Shown here: one piece after another, positions 24,750-39,983 of the stretch | Layout: every line of letters starts with the position of its first letter | Numbering within the stretch: position 1 is the first letter of the stretch | Assembly: GCF_047496725.1 (NCBI RefSeq) | Contig: NC_132971.1 | Coordinates: forward strand, 2,808,501-2,872,500 | Direction: 5' to 3' | DNA length: 64,000 nucleotides | Source: Anoplolepis gracilipes | Taxonomy: Eukaryota > Arthropoda > Insecta > Hymenoptera > Formicidae | Program-made: the position numbers and the translations under genes | Notes under the pieces: generated by a model | What the model saw: the letters and a program-made list of their open reading frames with translations, nothing else | The model's database searches: none | Told to the model about the DNA's origin: nothing

Positions 24750-27700
24750 AACGCGCTTTTATAAAAAGGAGAAAGAGATAAAAAATTATACACACGATGA
24801 AACTTTTCGAGTCCATAACATAAATGTCACATACATACTACAATGAAAATCTTGATAATATTTATAAATAGAGGACCTTTTGTGCAGATTTTTTAATGCT
24901 TCTTGCATTATATGCATGTCATAATAATACAAAATTATTGTTAAATTATGAAGCGTATTTTATAATATTATGAAGTTAATTTAATTACGAAGTATATTCT
25001 GCAATATTATTAAGTAAATTTTACAACATTATATATAAGTATTAAAATATAAAAATATAAAATAAAATATGAAATATAAAAATGATAAAGATTGACATTT
25101 TACAATTTGATTAAATGATTTGTGCATGCCAAATATAAATAAATTAAAACTAATATTAAATTACAAATTTTGTACGTTTCACATTTCAGGTTTATGCGAG
25201 GTGGAATCAGGACAATCGAACATCATACTTGACATCGAGGAGAGCAGAGGAAATGGTAGGTGCAATGTATAATATACATACATAAATATTTAATAGTAGG
25301 TAAGGTTATTCGGAAACATAATAAAACGTACGCGTATATTGTTTTATCGCGGGAAAAATTTGGTACTGGTTTTTAAGCGGCATTTATTATATTTTTTCGC
25401 ATCGCGAATTATACTTCGCTCACTCCATATTATCTGATTCCTGATTCCTGTGTCGCGTTCAGCTGTATTGATCGCGGCTGCCCAAAGAGCTTCATTGTTA
25501 ATTCGCAAGTAAATCATTCTCCGAATTAACAGACCCAATTTCGAGACTGTATGTATATAGCGTGTCACAACTCTGGGATCCCATTACGGGGAAGTTATAC
25601 GAAGAGGGGAGGGGAGAACGTGAGAGTTGCTGATCGATGGTTATCGAAATTGAGCTAGTCACGCTTGTTGGCGCGTTAACTCTTGATATCCCCGCGAGAG
25701 AAATTATCTTGTACGTCAAAGGTCTGAACAACTATTATCTCTTGCTGATCCTTAACATACTGCCGTACGGCATATACATAATGCATGACATCTTTGTTGG
25801 CGGTTGACTCTCAAAGTAATCTAATTTTGACGAAGAAATGACTTTGTTATTGTAAGTAGATGATAATAAATTTCCATATCGTATACTTAACGTATTAAAT
25901 CTTGGAATAATTGTTAAAACTCTGGAAAAATGAGAGAGAATGAAGATGAGTTGAATTTAAAATCTTCCATCTCTCGGATTTGCTTGTATTTTCATATCAG
26001 TTAAATTATGTCATTCTTTAAAAGTATTAACGCTAGTATATTTGATATTTTTAAATAGATAAATTTAAAAAAAGCAAAATATGAAAATGTTGAATATATA
26101 TTTGACTAACCACAAATTTAATTTAGTTTAGTCTGAATTCAATAGCATCAGAATGTTGAATTCGTTTCAAAGGATGACTTCTGACAGTATAATAGAAAAT
26201 TTAATTAGTTTGGTTCAACAAAAGTAATTACAGAGACAATGAAAATTAAAGAAAAGAAATATTAGAATAGTAGAACAGTCACAGTACGTTTGTAATTAAA
26301 CTATATTGATTTTCATTGAGTATGAGATATTTCTTGAGATTGATCAATCCACACACCAAGATAGCACTTATGTGGAGGGAACATGGATTAATCTTTGTAT
26401 ATAAGAAAGCCATATAATAAAAGATTTCTTCAAAGTATAGTTATATGAATTTAATTATTAGCTTACCCTTTGTGACTGTCTTCCACTAAACTAAACGCTC
26501 GCAACGCTCGTGAGCATTATCTTTTTTTTAATTTTCAGTGAAAAACAAGGATAAAATGATTTTATTAAGCATTGCGGGCATGTGTGTGTGCATGCGTGTG
26601 ATAATTTCTTGTGTATATTTCAATAAAACTAATTTTAATAAATAAAATTAATATTGATTAAAGCTTCCCACTTTCTTTTCTTCAGTAATCTTCATTCACA
26701 TTAATAATTGCAATGTTTTATTGTCATAACATTTTATTGCTTACTTGGTCTAAAACAAATATCGACAAGCTAGAAAACTCATTTTGTGTATTTGCGAATT
26801 AAAAATTTAATTTGCGCGTCTCTCGTACTAGATATAAGATAAATTGATGTAATCGCCTTTGTCGTCGTTTTTAGCAATCGATCAGAAAACCGTTCCGGAA
26901 GAACTTCCGGTATCCGGTGATCCTTATAATGAGACCATGCTGGAGCTTATCTTCCCAGGAAGGGCGCCGCTTTTTAAATTGAATGGCAAGAAACTGCAGC
27001 TTCTCGAATCGTTGGACAGAGATGACGAAAATCTCTCGCACGTGGTTTTTCAGGTAAGAGACTTTAATCTCCCGCAAGGGATTACTAGATTTGCCAAGGG
27101 ATTTAATTGATTTATAGAAAAGTTTTGCTAGTTGTAGTTTCACAAGATTTATAAAAGTGGAACAAATAATACAAAAGCAAAATGAGTCTAAATCTCTGTT
27201 ATATTGTCTCGACAGTAATATTCCCGGCGTATTTTTTGCGCCAACGCAAACGTTCCTATATTTTCTAAGCCATCCTTCGAAGATTGAGATCACTCTAGAC
27301 TTGATGCGTTTCTCCGCGCTTGTACTCGTACATTATGTGGTTTGAATAATCGATGGGTGCGTCATACGTGTTACAAAGTGACGACGTTTATCACGGCACT
27401 AATCCCACATGTTACTTTCGCCCGCGAGAAATTGCTTTCAAAGTCACACATAAGAAATTGGAAGAGCGTCATCATAAAGGACGTTATCGCTCAAGTGATG
27501 GTTTACAGGGATGACTATGCGGCTGTCAATCCGCGCACATGTTCTTTTCTAGTTGTCCGCTTGAGAAAGTTTACTGTCTCGCGAACTCAATGAGACACAA
27601 TTTAACCTCTTTTTATAGATAGTTATTACAGAAATTATTATGGGAAAAAGTGTTACCTAGAAAATCACTGCCAACGAATTTGGATAATCAATAATGAGCA

Positions 27701-29180
27701 CACATCACCAAAAGAAAAAAAAATATATTTTTTATCAAAAAAAGGAGGATTTAACAAAAACAACACGGTGGAAAATTCAAAAAAAATTCTAAAAAATACT
27801 TTAGAGTGTACTAAGATTATAAAAAAATTGCCGTATTTATTGTCATAATAGATTAGTAGAAAATGCATTTTTTTGTAAAAAAGTACTAATTTTTACTGTT
27901 TGTTTTTATATGGTATTTTTGCAATTAACAATTAATGACTATTCATATTTTTTTTACACTTATTGATGTTCTAGAGACTCTGTAGAAACAAAAAATCCGG
28001 TATTTGTTGATAAAAAAGTAGTTAAAACAATAAAAAACTACAAAAAAAAAGGTGGGTCTCTGGGTGACCTGCTGTGACTCAAAGAGTTAACATGTACTTA
28101 TTGCTCTCTTAAAATGATGCTTTATCGGCATAAAAAACTTCCTTCATTTTTCAGAAGAAAATCTTGTCTGTGTAAAAAGTTACCTGTGAAATGTTTTATT
28201 ATTAACTTTGTCGCCACGAGCTGCAAACTTACTACTAAAGCGAAAGCAGACAAGTTGTCTACAATTAAATCTGTTTTAAAGCGGTTTTTTGCATCAGCTA
28301 TTAATTGTCAATATTAAATGTTACAATTTTATTTTTATTAATTTTTTTTATAACAAAAGGAAATAAGCTAATTTTTCTGTTTTCTTTTTATAAAAAATAA
28401 AACTGAATAAAAGAAAATAATTTTATTCCCTCTCAAACAAATTCTATAATTAATTTTTATAAGGGAGGAAAACCGACCTAATATTGATTTAACAAAGTAA
28501 ATGGAGCAAAAAAAGAAATACAGCGAAAAGAGAAATTTTTTATTCTGTAATATGAAAGGTAATTTCCATTAAATTTTATTAAAATGTAAAAAGTATATAC
28601 ATATCCGTCTTTTATAAAAAAAATACTTGATAATTTACGATCGTGTCTCTGCTCGTCCTTATTTATGACTGATATATATATATTGATATCTGACTAGTAT
28701 ATGTAAACATTAATATCTTACTCATACTATATATACATATCTGTGTACGTTTTATTTCTTACCAAGAAATCGATCAAGAACAAAAATGCAAATAAAATAA
28801 TTCATGATCGTCTTACATGGAAAAATAAATGAAAAGAAATATTCTGGTTATTTCTGATTTTTAATTGTATTATAAATATCACTTTTTAGAGATATTTGTG
28901 TTAGTTTGCACATATTTCTTATATAAAATTATATAGGCAAAATTAATACACGGTTACTGATTACTTAAAATTCCAAGATGCCGTTTCTTCGGTGATTCGG
29001 TATTTACCAAAGTATATATAACGCATTATGTCTTATGACACTAGTGTGCGAGGAATGTCTGGTGAAAGGTCTGGAGCACCGCATCGAACATTTCGAGAAT
29101 TCGTACGAACTGATCGAATGAATGGATAATATTTGATGAGATCAAAAAATACAGATAGAAATAGAGAGGTAAATTCGCTC

Positions 29181-29250
<70 letters not shown>

Positions 29251-32200
29251 TGCGAAGCTCATTGCGATCAATTCAGGGAAAGCCTGTAGGGAAGGAGGGG
29301 AGTATAACCGAGTTCAGAATAAATTAATTCGACGATCAAGTTAATTAATTATTGCGTTGCAGACGAGAGATACTGGTGAGAGCAAGCAATCGATGTAATA
29401 AAATTATCACACTCGTAAATATTCCAATAGCAGTGTTATATGTACGCGTTTTATCTTTTCTAATTAAATCTATGATTGTTTAGCAATAAAAATTATCTAG
29501 TTTGATTTATATGTAGTGCGATTGATATAGTCATACACTGATTTTTATCTCTAACTGATCAAAGCAATTAGTTTATTAATATGTATATTCATTATTAATT
29601 TTTTTCTAATAAAGATTAAATATTAAATATTAAAAAGTCTAAATTTTAAGATATGCATTGAAAAGTATGGAAAAATATAAATTTTATATTACAATTTATA
29701 GCAGATATTATAATTTCATTATATTTGAATACTTTTTTGTTTCTTAGCTAAGCTGCACGGTGAAGTCGACCAACAAGAAGCGAACGATTCCCGTGATTGT
29801 AAGAGTGTCCGACATCAATGATAATGCGCCGAAATTTATTAACACTCCGTACGAGACTACTGTGCCAGAGGTAAGTATCCCTGTTGCAAAGAATCCTAAT
29901 TTTTATTGGATAATTAGCGCGACATGTGTCCGTATGTGTATGTGTGTACGATATTGCTGGATCATCTCCGGAACTGTGTAAATAGTTTCAATCAACATTT
30001 TTTTCGCTGATATTGTTTCGTATCTGTAGTAAAACGAGCGAGGACACGGGCGGCGGAAAATGCGTTTCATATTAACAGAGTAATTGAATGTCGGGCGTGA
30101 AAATGCGGGCATAATGAATTGATTCACGGTATACGCGCGTCACGCAAATATAAATTTATCCCCATAATGAGTTGCGGTACAAATTATATGATAAGTTTAC
30201 ATGTGCTGTTGAAAATATATATTTATAATAACGGATGTTATAATTATGCATTTAAATTATGAAGGAGGTAAATTAAGAAGAGAAGTAGAAAGTTAACGCG
30301 ATGAAAGTTTGATAATTATATATTCCGGCAAGATAAATTAAACGATGTAAGGAATAGAGCAAAGTATTACATTTAGAGAACCGTGTTGACAACAAAATAA
30401 TATATTGTATGATCAATAATTTTTCATCCTAATCATCATATTCCTCGAACATTGCGTCACGCTTTCTTTGAATCGAACGCTATGTGTATGTGTTTGACAG
30501 GATTTTTACAGAAATTAAAAGTGCGTCGAATGCGGAAGTTTTATCATTCGACAAGCTCTTTATTGTCGAGTCAGCGTGCTCGAAGAAAGTAGATTCGTCA
30601 CGTCGCTAAGTTGAAGAGAACTATATTCTGAACGTTATAACGAGTACGGCAACATCGACGGTCGTCGATTAGGGCCACGCATACCGCGAATTCTTCCGTC
30701 TTTTACATCTGTGAACCGTTACGTCGGGGATGCAATGCGTGCATTAGTACCGGACAGTTTGCTTGTTGATGTTTCGCGTACGCTCGAATAGATATAAAAG
30801 AATAATAATGAAAAAGATGCGAAAAAAAAATGATACGCTAAGTTTTCTAAAAATTACAATTTTTTTACTTCATCGTGATCTTTATTTTCTTTTTCTTATT
30901 TAAGTTTTATATAAGTATAAATCGCCATTATAGAGAATCGTGCCACAATCATTCCGACGTTCAGCGAGAAAGGAAACGATTCCGTGAAGGTAATCCTGGC
31001 TGGCTTCAGATTATCGTCTAATTAATGGCGCCTTTACGTCCGTTCTTAGCGTGGAAACTGCGGGCGAAGTATATGCGGGAGCTCAGAGCTTCGAGAGCGC
31101 AACCTTTGCTCCACCTGCCGTGTATAATTGCGGGAGTTCTGCGGGAGATCGGAATCGCGAAACAGTCGTCGGCTTGCGCTTGATCTTCACTTGAGCTAAT
31201 TAATCCACTATGAATGACCGGTTTCGTCGCGACGACCGCGGTGGACATGCGAGAACAAGCGGAACTCATCGCGCTGATAATCGCTCTGCGGAGAACGGAA
31301 GCAATCCGCTCCCCTTCGCGTTTTTATCTTCGCTAGTCGTACCGTCGAAAAACTTATGGAAGTTAGCTGCATTAAGTAAATGAGAGGCGCCGGCTTCCTC
31401 GCCATTATGGCTGTGGCTAATGACTAGGAATATTCTGCTTCAAGTGTTTCCGTGTGAATATCATAATGGGTTCAGCTTATCTTTATTTTGAGAAATGCAC
31501 TAATTACCTACTTCTATCTCACACAAAGAGAGAAAGAGAGAGAGAGAGAGAATATATTGTTTATTATCCCTAAAAACCCAGCTCCATATTAGATTCACTG
31601 CAGATAAAGTGAAAAGATATTGAACATCTTTTAAAACTGTGTATTATCTGTATTGAGATAAAGTTGGCTTTATCGCAATATTTGTTGTTAGTACAGGGAT
31701 TTGTTTTTTTTTTTTTTTTTTTTTCACGTGGTCACCGTAATTTCTACTTTACTACAGGGTTACTTTGAAAAGGCAGATAGTCGACACGAATTGGACGCAG
31801 TATTTTGAAGCAATAGTCTTGATCCCGTTAGATAAGTAGAGGTGCATACGAATATCGTTCGTATCGAGTCGGCTCCGACGAGAAGCGAATTGCGCGCACA
31901 AGAATATACCTACATACATACGTTCCGGTCGTGCGGCACGGTAGTCGTCGACTTATCTCCCCGGATTAATCGGAAACGCTCGTATGGCTCTTTCGCCGGT
32001 GCAAAATACTGCTGAATTATTTTCGCGTAATCCCCGACGAGGTCTCGGCCCGTACCCCATAGATCCTCTCTCGCGCACGTACGTTGCGAACAACCTGCTC
32101 GGCCTGTTCCCGGTTCGAATTATTAATCCCGAAGACCCTTGTGCATACCACTACTGCCATCACTACTACCCTGTCTGACCCCGACCCCGGCCTTCAATTA

Positions 32201-35200
32201 ACCAACATCCCCCTGAAATCGCGTAAAACGCGCCGCATAAATTTAATCCCGCTCGATTCCGCGAGAACCGCGACGGAATATATCGTTCCGCGATTTCTCA
32301 TCGCAGCTGGAAGCTCGAAGGAAAGCCACGATTTCTTTATCCTGACCAGATGCACTTCTCCCCTTGAGGCAGGAGAGATGGATGAGTTACGTATTATATC
32401 AAAAATAATGTTCTCGTTTATTTTTTTTTTCTCTCAGCTCACTCCGGTCGGTTCGACGATCTTTAAGAATGTCGACGCGTACGACGCCGACGCTGGCGTC
32501 AACGGCATCGTCGAATACTCGATCGCACCAGGCGATGGTAGCAGAATTGGCAGCAACGAAGGCGTCGGACGCAACAGAATCACCACCGCCGATGGATACG
32601 GTTATTTTAGCATCAATTTGCCGCACCAGGGACAGGTCACGGTCAATCGAACGCTCGACTACGAGAGGACCCAGCGTTATCTCGTCACCATCCTGGCTTC
32701 AGTGAGTCTTGATCATGTGTTAATCACATTAATTGATCGTAGCTATTCGAAATTGCGAAGGAAAGTTAAGATAGATCAAGATATTGATGATGACGTAGGC
32801 GCTGAAATAATGATGTGTACACCTACACTCGCAGGCTTGGTTAAGGTAATGATTCTAACAGGGTTCTAAAGGAGAAATATAATCGATAGTCTCCTTAAAT
32901 AAGAACGTTGCTCTAACGCAAAAAAGAAAAATAATATTGGAGATTATTTTTGAACAAAAACATTGAGATATTTATATAAAAGCATATAATATAAAATTTA
33001 TTAAAAAGAAAAATAATTAATAATAAATATCTCTCTTTATAAAAAAATAAGTTTTTTTAGTTTATTATTCAGAATTTTTTAAATTTCTCAATTCATTCTG
33101 TTATTCAATGTCAGATTTTTGCTTATCTAATAACTGCCTGTATCCCCGTTATGTATATCATTGTAATACATACATACGTTATCTGTCAAGTAGATAATCG
33201 AGCATATCGTGAGCGATCCGCCAGCGATATGTTGCATTACGTGACGTCGAACTGAAAACCCGCGCGACAACCGTGGAAAATTCTTGTATGAATAACGAGG
33301 AGCTAACGGTAATCACTTAACGGCATACCTATATGCGTAAAAAATTATCGCATTGTAATAAAAAATATACGATAAAAATATATCTTACTATTTTCGCGAT
33401 ATGATTCATTTCAGAAACAAAAATACATCTCTATTATTGCTAAAAATTTACTGATTTTTGAGGAATAAAATCTTACAACACTTGACAAATATTAACCAAT
33501 TTTTTCATAAAAAGAAATCAATTGAATTAATTAATTAATTAAAACATCTCCACAGATAAAACAAAATTTTTTAGTATTATTTTAAAAAACTTTAATGTGC
33601 ATATATTCCATATGTGTCATCATAAGGATATTACGTTATGTAACACTTACTTACACCTGTTGCGAAAGATTCTCGACGTCGAGTACATAATGTCGCGTAT
33701 ACATAATAAACATATTATATAATGTTGATCTAGAGCATTGCTAGTGTAGTCGATGAGTCTCGAGGCATTGATTTTACATAGTAAAAGGTACCTACCTTGT
33801 TAACGGTTGTAATATGTGCGCCTGTCGGTGTAAGTTAATCAATATATAAACGCGTATGTCTCTCCTTAATTTAATACACAAGGAGAATCGGCAGGAGGAT
33901 GTAGGATGATGGTCAATAGTCAGGTTGCGTGGGCCGAGGGATGACGGACCGATCGGTGAGTCATAACACCAGTCAACGGTTGGAAAACCATATTCGCATT
34001 AGCATATCGCACTTCTGACGCGGTGGTTCTCGTCTTCTCGAGTGCTATTAGTCCAGGCCCCGAGAGTCCGCTCGATATCTATCAAGAAACGATCATAATT
34101 ATTAATTCAGATAATTAATTAATTCTTGCGATGGAAGATTCCTATAAATATCACAATGATCGCTATTTAACGTTTTACATTATTCACCGACCACTTTCCA
34201 TTTTCAGATTGAGAGCGTATAATAGCATACAAATCGAGTAAATTAAATAATCAAAATAATACATTAATCATTAATCGATAATTAATATAAAAGAATAGAA
34301 TTTCCTATGAATTTATTTTACGGTGGCAACAACGTATTAAATCTTCTATCGACCTATATATTTACAAGAGATGATTTATCAATTACGCGAGTTGATGATC
34401 GCTAATTATACCAATTTTAAGAAACTATCGCGTTTGACATCTGTTAATACTTGTCGCGCAATCGTATTTAGAGAGATAATTGAAGCTACGTAGCTTCGTA
34501 GGACCGCTACCTTACTGCTCGAGAGTCACCGCGCCAATGACAAGGTCACGACGAGTGTCGTACGCGCACGTCAACAGTAGCACATTCCATAGTATGACGT
34601 ACTAATAAGATATATGTTACATATTTTTGGTGCGTGGCGCGCTATTGTTATACTTTATATACATGCGCGAGACTCGTCGTGACCTTGTCATTCGTTCGGT
34701 GACTCTCGAGCAGTAGTAAGCTAGCAGCCCGAGCTCCGCTACATAGTTTCAATTATCTTTCTAAATACAATTACGCGACAAGTATTAAAAGATGCTAAAC
34801 GCGATAGTTTCTTAAAATTGGTATAATCAGAGACATAAAACGTGTTCGGGACTCGCGACATTTCTTTACACGATAGTTCTTTTTTAACCTCTTACGGTCT
34901 CCTCGAGCTCGTCTCAAGATACAGAATACTTTCAAAAAGGATGTCAGATGATGTATTATTTGATCAATCTGCAGTTTTTTTTAGAATTTAATTATAAAAA
35001 TTGTCTTGCATATTTTCTCAATTTTTTGCAAAAATAAAAGATAAATATATTTTATGTATATTCACTCTGTTAAAAAGTAAAATTTATCTAAGAAAAAATA
35101 AAATCCTTTTTAGATAATTTATAATTCATTTAAAAATTTTATTTGTAATTTTATAGGTCATATAATATACAGAAAACATTAAAAAATAAAATGTGCATAT

Positions 35201-35229
35201 ATATAAAATATATGTATAAAATATAAGAC

Positions 35230-35280
<51 letters not shown>

Positions 35281-37107
35281 TACATAAATGCTGCATACAT
35301 AAATTGTAAATAAAATCTTATCATTAAGTTTATATTGAATTATAAATTGTTTAAAACGGGCTTAATCAGAGAGAATTTACAGCAAGAAAATTTATAAATG
35401 GATCTTCGTGGTAAAGATTTATTTTATTAATGCTTGTGGTGTTGTGCTGATATAATTTCTGCACTCTGTCTATTCTTGATAAATAGGATCGATGAGTTGG
35501 AATGTATATATAACGTAAACATCCGTTATAGCAATTATTTCTAAATTTGCTCATTTATATTAGCTGTATAAAGAAATACCTGAGGATATCTAATTCACAC
35601 GCGAGCATATCGTAGTAATTCCGAGGTATTCGCGCGCGTGCATAATTATATGCGCGAGCAACGTGCACGCTTCGTTACGTGTGCACGATCCTCGTACGAA
35701 ACCTTTCCGTCCTGCGTGTTCTGTCGCAGATTAGAAACTGATATACGTACAAGATTGCAGACGTGCATTCACTAAACGGTATTACAACCCAACGGCAACG
35801 GCACCACGCTGATCAGGTGGATGCGTGCTAGCCCTTTTTCACGTCTAATGATTTTAATGGTATTAATCGATTCTACGGTCTCGCACATGTGCGCAAACAG
35901 CACACGATAGATAAACCGTTAATTACAGTTACGCACCCAGCTTAGATAATCTATGTCCATATAATTAATTATTTTTACATATCAATCGTCTGTCTAGAGA
36001 AACATGTGAGGTATTTAAAAAATTCGCATAAAGATATGCAAATATCGCAAAAAAAGTATGTAAATTTTGAAACTACTCTAAATTATTTCAGGTTTCTGTC
36101 TTGTTTGTCTGAAAACTTTTTTTATTAATTTAGTTTAATTAAGAAAACTGTCCAGACACTTGAAAGTTTTTGAGTAACAAGCGAAAAGTTTAGGCACTCT
36201 TATTAAATTAAAAAATGAAGATAATAACTTATTCTAAGTTTAGTGAAATTTCAGAATTGTATTCAAGTTGATAAAGAAATTTGTACATAAAAACAAGTAG
36301 GATAGATGCGACGTATATTATATATAATATTGCGAACAGTAACTGTTCACAATAGGTATATATTAGATTCAGTAATAGAATCAATAAAGATAATCGAGGT
36401 AATCGTTCGACTAATGTAAGAGCGATACTATACAAAGTTTTCGCACAATCTCTCAGTCGGCGCGAACTCAGTGGAATAACGAAAGGATCGGTGTGTAACG
36501 GTAACATCGGTATAACATTCGGTACGCGGACGGTAACGTATCGCGGTACCGTACGGCATTAACCGTTCGGCACATTCGCCCGCCGATTGTCGAGTCTTGT
36601 AAGTTGCAGCTATTTGCATATCGCCAAACCCGACATTGTTCGGTTCGTGTGGGTATACACGGGGGTACACTACTGTGAATCAGAAATCGTAAATTGCGCT
36701 TTACATGTCTGACAATGAGACACGCGATAATCAACATCGCGACACTTATCGCCTATGTAATTCGGACTTTCTACTGATAGAAATGATCCAATAAAAGTGT
36801 TGACGACATGTCTGGCTCATTTTTATGCACTCGTTTATCAAATTAATGTCTTAATATAAAATATATAAATCCAGTGATTATATTCGTTTGAAAAATAATA
36901 TATTATTTAACTACAGTAGATATAATCCAACCCGATGAAAAATAGATCTTAAAAAAGAATTCCTAAAAAAGAGCGATTCTGATTAAATGACAAATTTTAA
37001 TTAAGAGGAAAAAGTTTTAAATAAAGAAAAGGTTTTAAAAGAAATGGAAAAGATAAAAGTGTCATTTTGATGAATATAATTTAACGACAATAAATATATA
37101 CACATCT

Positions 37108-37167
<60 letters not shown>

Positions 37168-39938
37168 GTTAATAGTCTTGTTTTATGCGAGTGAAAGTGA
37201 GATTCTCATTAGTGAATACCGCATGTTCATTAAACGCCTACGCTATCATGCGGTGCATGATTGTTCGATCGCCGTGACGAATTGTCATAGCGCGAACGTA
37301 ATCGATATTATACAATGCAACGTAACGTGCTACCTACGTTGCGACTCGGTTTCTCGCTGTATGATAATATAATCAGGAAGCAGTATAAAATGTCAAATCC
37401 ACACTGCGCACCCCGCGCATCCTTAATGGAGAACAATACTTAATAACTGTACAATAAGCATTGTCTATATTTACTCTTATGACGATACTTACATCGTCGC
37501 GATTGTCACGTTCGATGGTCATGCGCGTTCGCATTTTAGAATTATTCTCTACACGAGCGGTTATTTGCATATGCACGAGGCATTGCGAAATAAATTACCT
37601 TTCATATAGAACATCATGTTGGTCAAAGTTCATCATTAGAGATGGAAACGCAGGGTGTCTATTTAAATTTTGTAAAAACATTCCCTGAAAATTCTCCGAT
37701 TTTTTAGGTATTTTTATGAAAAATTCGAAATAAAGAGAATATTTTCAAAATTTTTTAAATACAACTTTCTCTAAAGCAAATTCTGTTATTACATACATTT
37801 TCTAATGTTTTTCATTCATACAAAGAAAAAACTTAATATACTTTTATAAGATAAGCATTTTTTATACTTGCATAAAATTGTCAATTCTTTATAATTAAAA
37901 GTTACTTTAAAAAGAATATATATTTTATAATCAATATTAAGACATATAAATGTATAGACAAAAAATATATTTATATTTTAAACGCATAATTTGTTTGTAG
38001 CTGGCTGATTGGTATGTGTAAAGTTGACGTCCCACTTCGTGAAAACTCATTAATTGTTGAGAGGTCTCGCTTTACTTTTAATGACTGTAGAATTCTTCAC
38101 AAATTAAACAAATAGGTTTAGCTATTAAATAAAAAAAATTGCCCACACTAAATTTATGCTACGTCTCACTTTGTATGTCGCATTGATTTTTTAAGCTGGA
38201 TTTTCTTGCCAGATTTTAAGCACGTGAGAATTTCACAATAGTTCTACAAAAAAATTCTATGCGTAAAAATTATTAGAATATCAATTAAATAAATTAAATT
38301 GTCGAATTAAACGCTAGTTATATTTCGATTCTATCGACTTTAATGAAATTTCGTGTCAGTCGTGTAATCACTTTTAATTTCTAGAAAGAGTTCTATGCAC
38401 AAAAATTATTGTTAGAATATTTATTTTACAACAAATTAGATTAGCAAGACGTCAATCAAGTACCGAGATAAGCTGGTCATATTTCGATTCTTACATCGAC
38501 TTTAAATGGGATTTGATATTTTTTGTGCCGTTCTGCAATCACTATTTTCTGAAAAGAGTTTTTCAGTTATGCGTAAAAATTATTAAAATATTTATTAAAT
38601 AAATTAGATCGAGACACCGATCCAAAAATATAATAATAAAAATTAGAATATATAAAATGTTTAGAATCGTGGAATGTACGTAACATAGATACAAGAAATC
38701 ACACGTGATATTTTTAATTAATAATATTATATGTACGAGTATTATATACGAGTATTATGTTTTACGAAGAAATGTTATTGATAATTATTTAGATATTTTG
38801 ATGTATAAACAAATACATAATCATTAATAAACAATAGAACAAATACACAATTTATAGTATGTACAGAAAGAGTCATTATCAATAATACATTATATCATGT
38901 CATTTATATATTTTGTATATATATATATATAGTATATGGAAAATGCAAGTTCCAATATGTGCATAACTTTATTTGTAAAGCCATTAATGATGCCTTCTGT
39001 ACATATGCATAATTAATTTATTATAGATGAGTGGTACTTGTTCAGTATTTAGATATCTGGTATTTCGAATAATTTGTTTAATTAATATTCTAATAATTTT
39101 TAATACATATAGAACTTTTTGTAGAACTATTGTGGAACTCTCAAGTGCTTAAAATCTGGTAAAGAAATGCCAAAAATATCGTTAGCGGACAAAATAAGCA
39201 GCGTGAACTTGGCATCCCAGTTTGTCCCGAGCTATTTTTTTGTTTAATAGTCAGAATTATTTGTTTAATTTCAAGCTCTAGAATCTAATCAAAAGCTCTA
39301 GAATCATTAAAAATAACACCAGAATTCTTAAAAATTAATGAGTTTCCACGAAGTAAGACGCACACTTCTGTTTATAATATAAGTAAAATTATCAAAAAGA
39401 GAATTTTCGAAAAAAATTCCTGAATCCTAAAAAATTGCATGAGACTTGCCTGATTTTTCCAGATAAGATACGAAAGAAATCTCTGAGACTTCTAGATTTT
39501 CCATGCTTTTCCAAGGAAACCTTGAAACGCATGTTTATCGGCATACATTTTATTTACATAGAAAACAAACATAGTATTATTTGTATTAATGTGTAGGATA
39601 GTTTAAATGTAAAACATAAGTGTTATTAAACGTAATGATTAGCATTATTATAACATTATTAATTGAGAACGTGTTGGCGTCAACATACGACTGTAATTAT
39701 TCAAACGGATTGAACTTTATAATTGAATTTTTTTGCAAGACTTTTTGTTATGTTTTTGTGAGATTTTTCGCGGTTTGTAATTAATATTTTATAATACGAT
39801 ATTTTTTAATTTTTTTTAAATATAAATATTTTTTGAATATTTGACAATACTAAAAAAATACTAAAGATATCTTTTGCAATTAGTAAAAGGGAAAGATAAT
39901 TTTCTTAGATAATATGAGTACATTTACATATACCTTAC

Positions 39939-39983
<45 letters not shown>

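Larger units (their letters stand above)
27054..29747 (+). other. Cad99C intron 3
   Basis: 2.7 kb; holds a possible TTAA-flanked MITE (27602-28090) and a GA microsatellite (29181-29247). Confidence 0.7.

Noticed and set aside
29041..29327. Ser/Leu-rich and Arg/Glu-rich frames
   Set aside because: They translate the GA microsatellite at 29181-29247.
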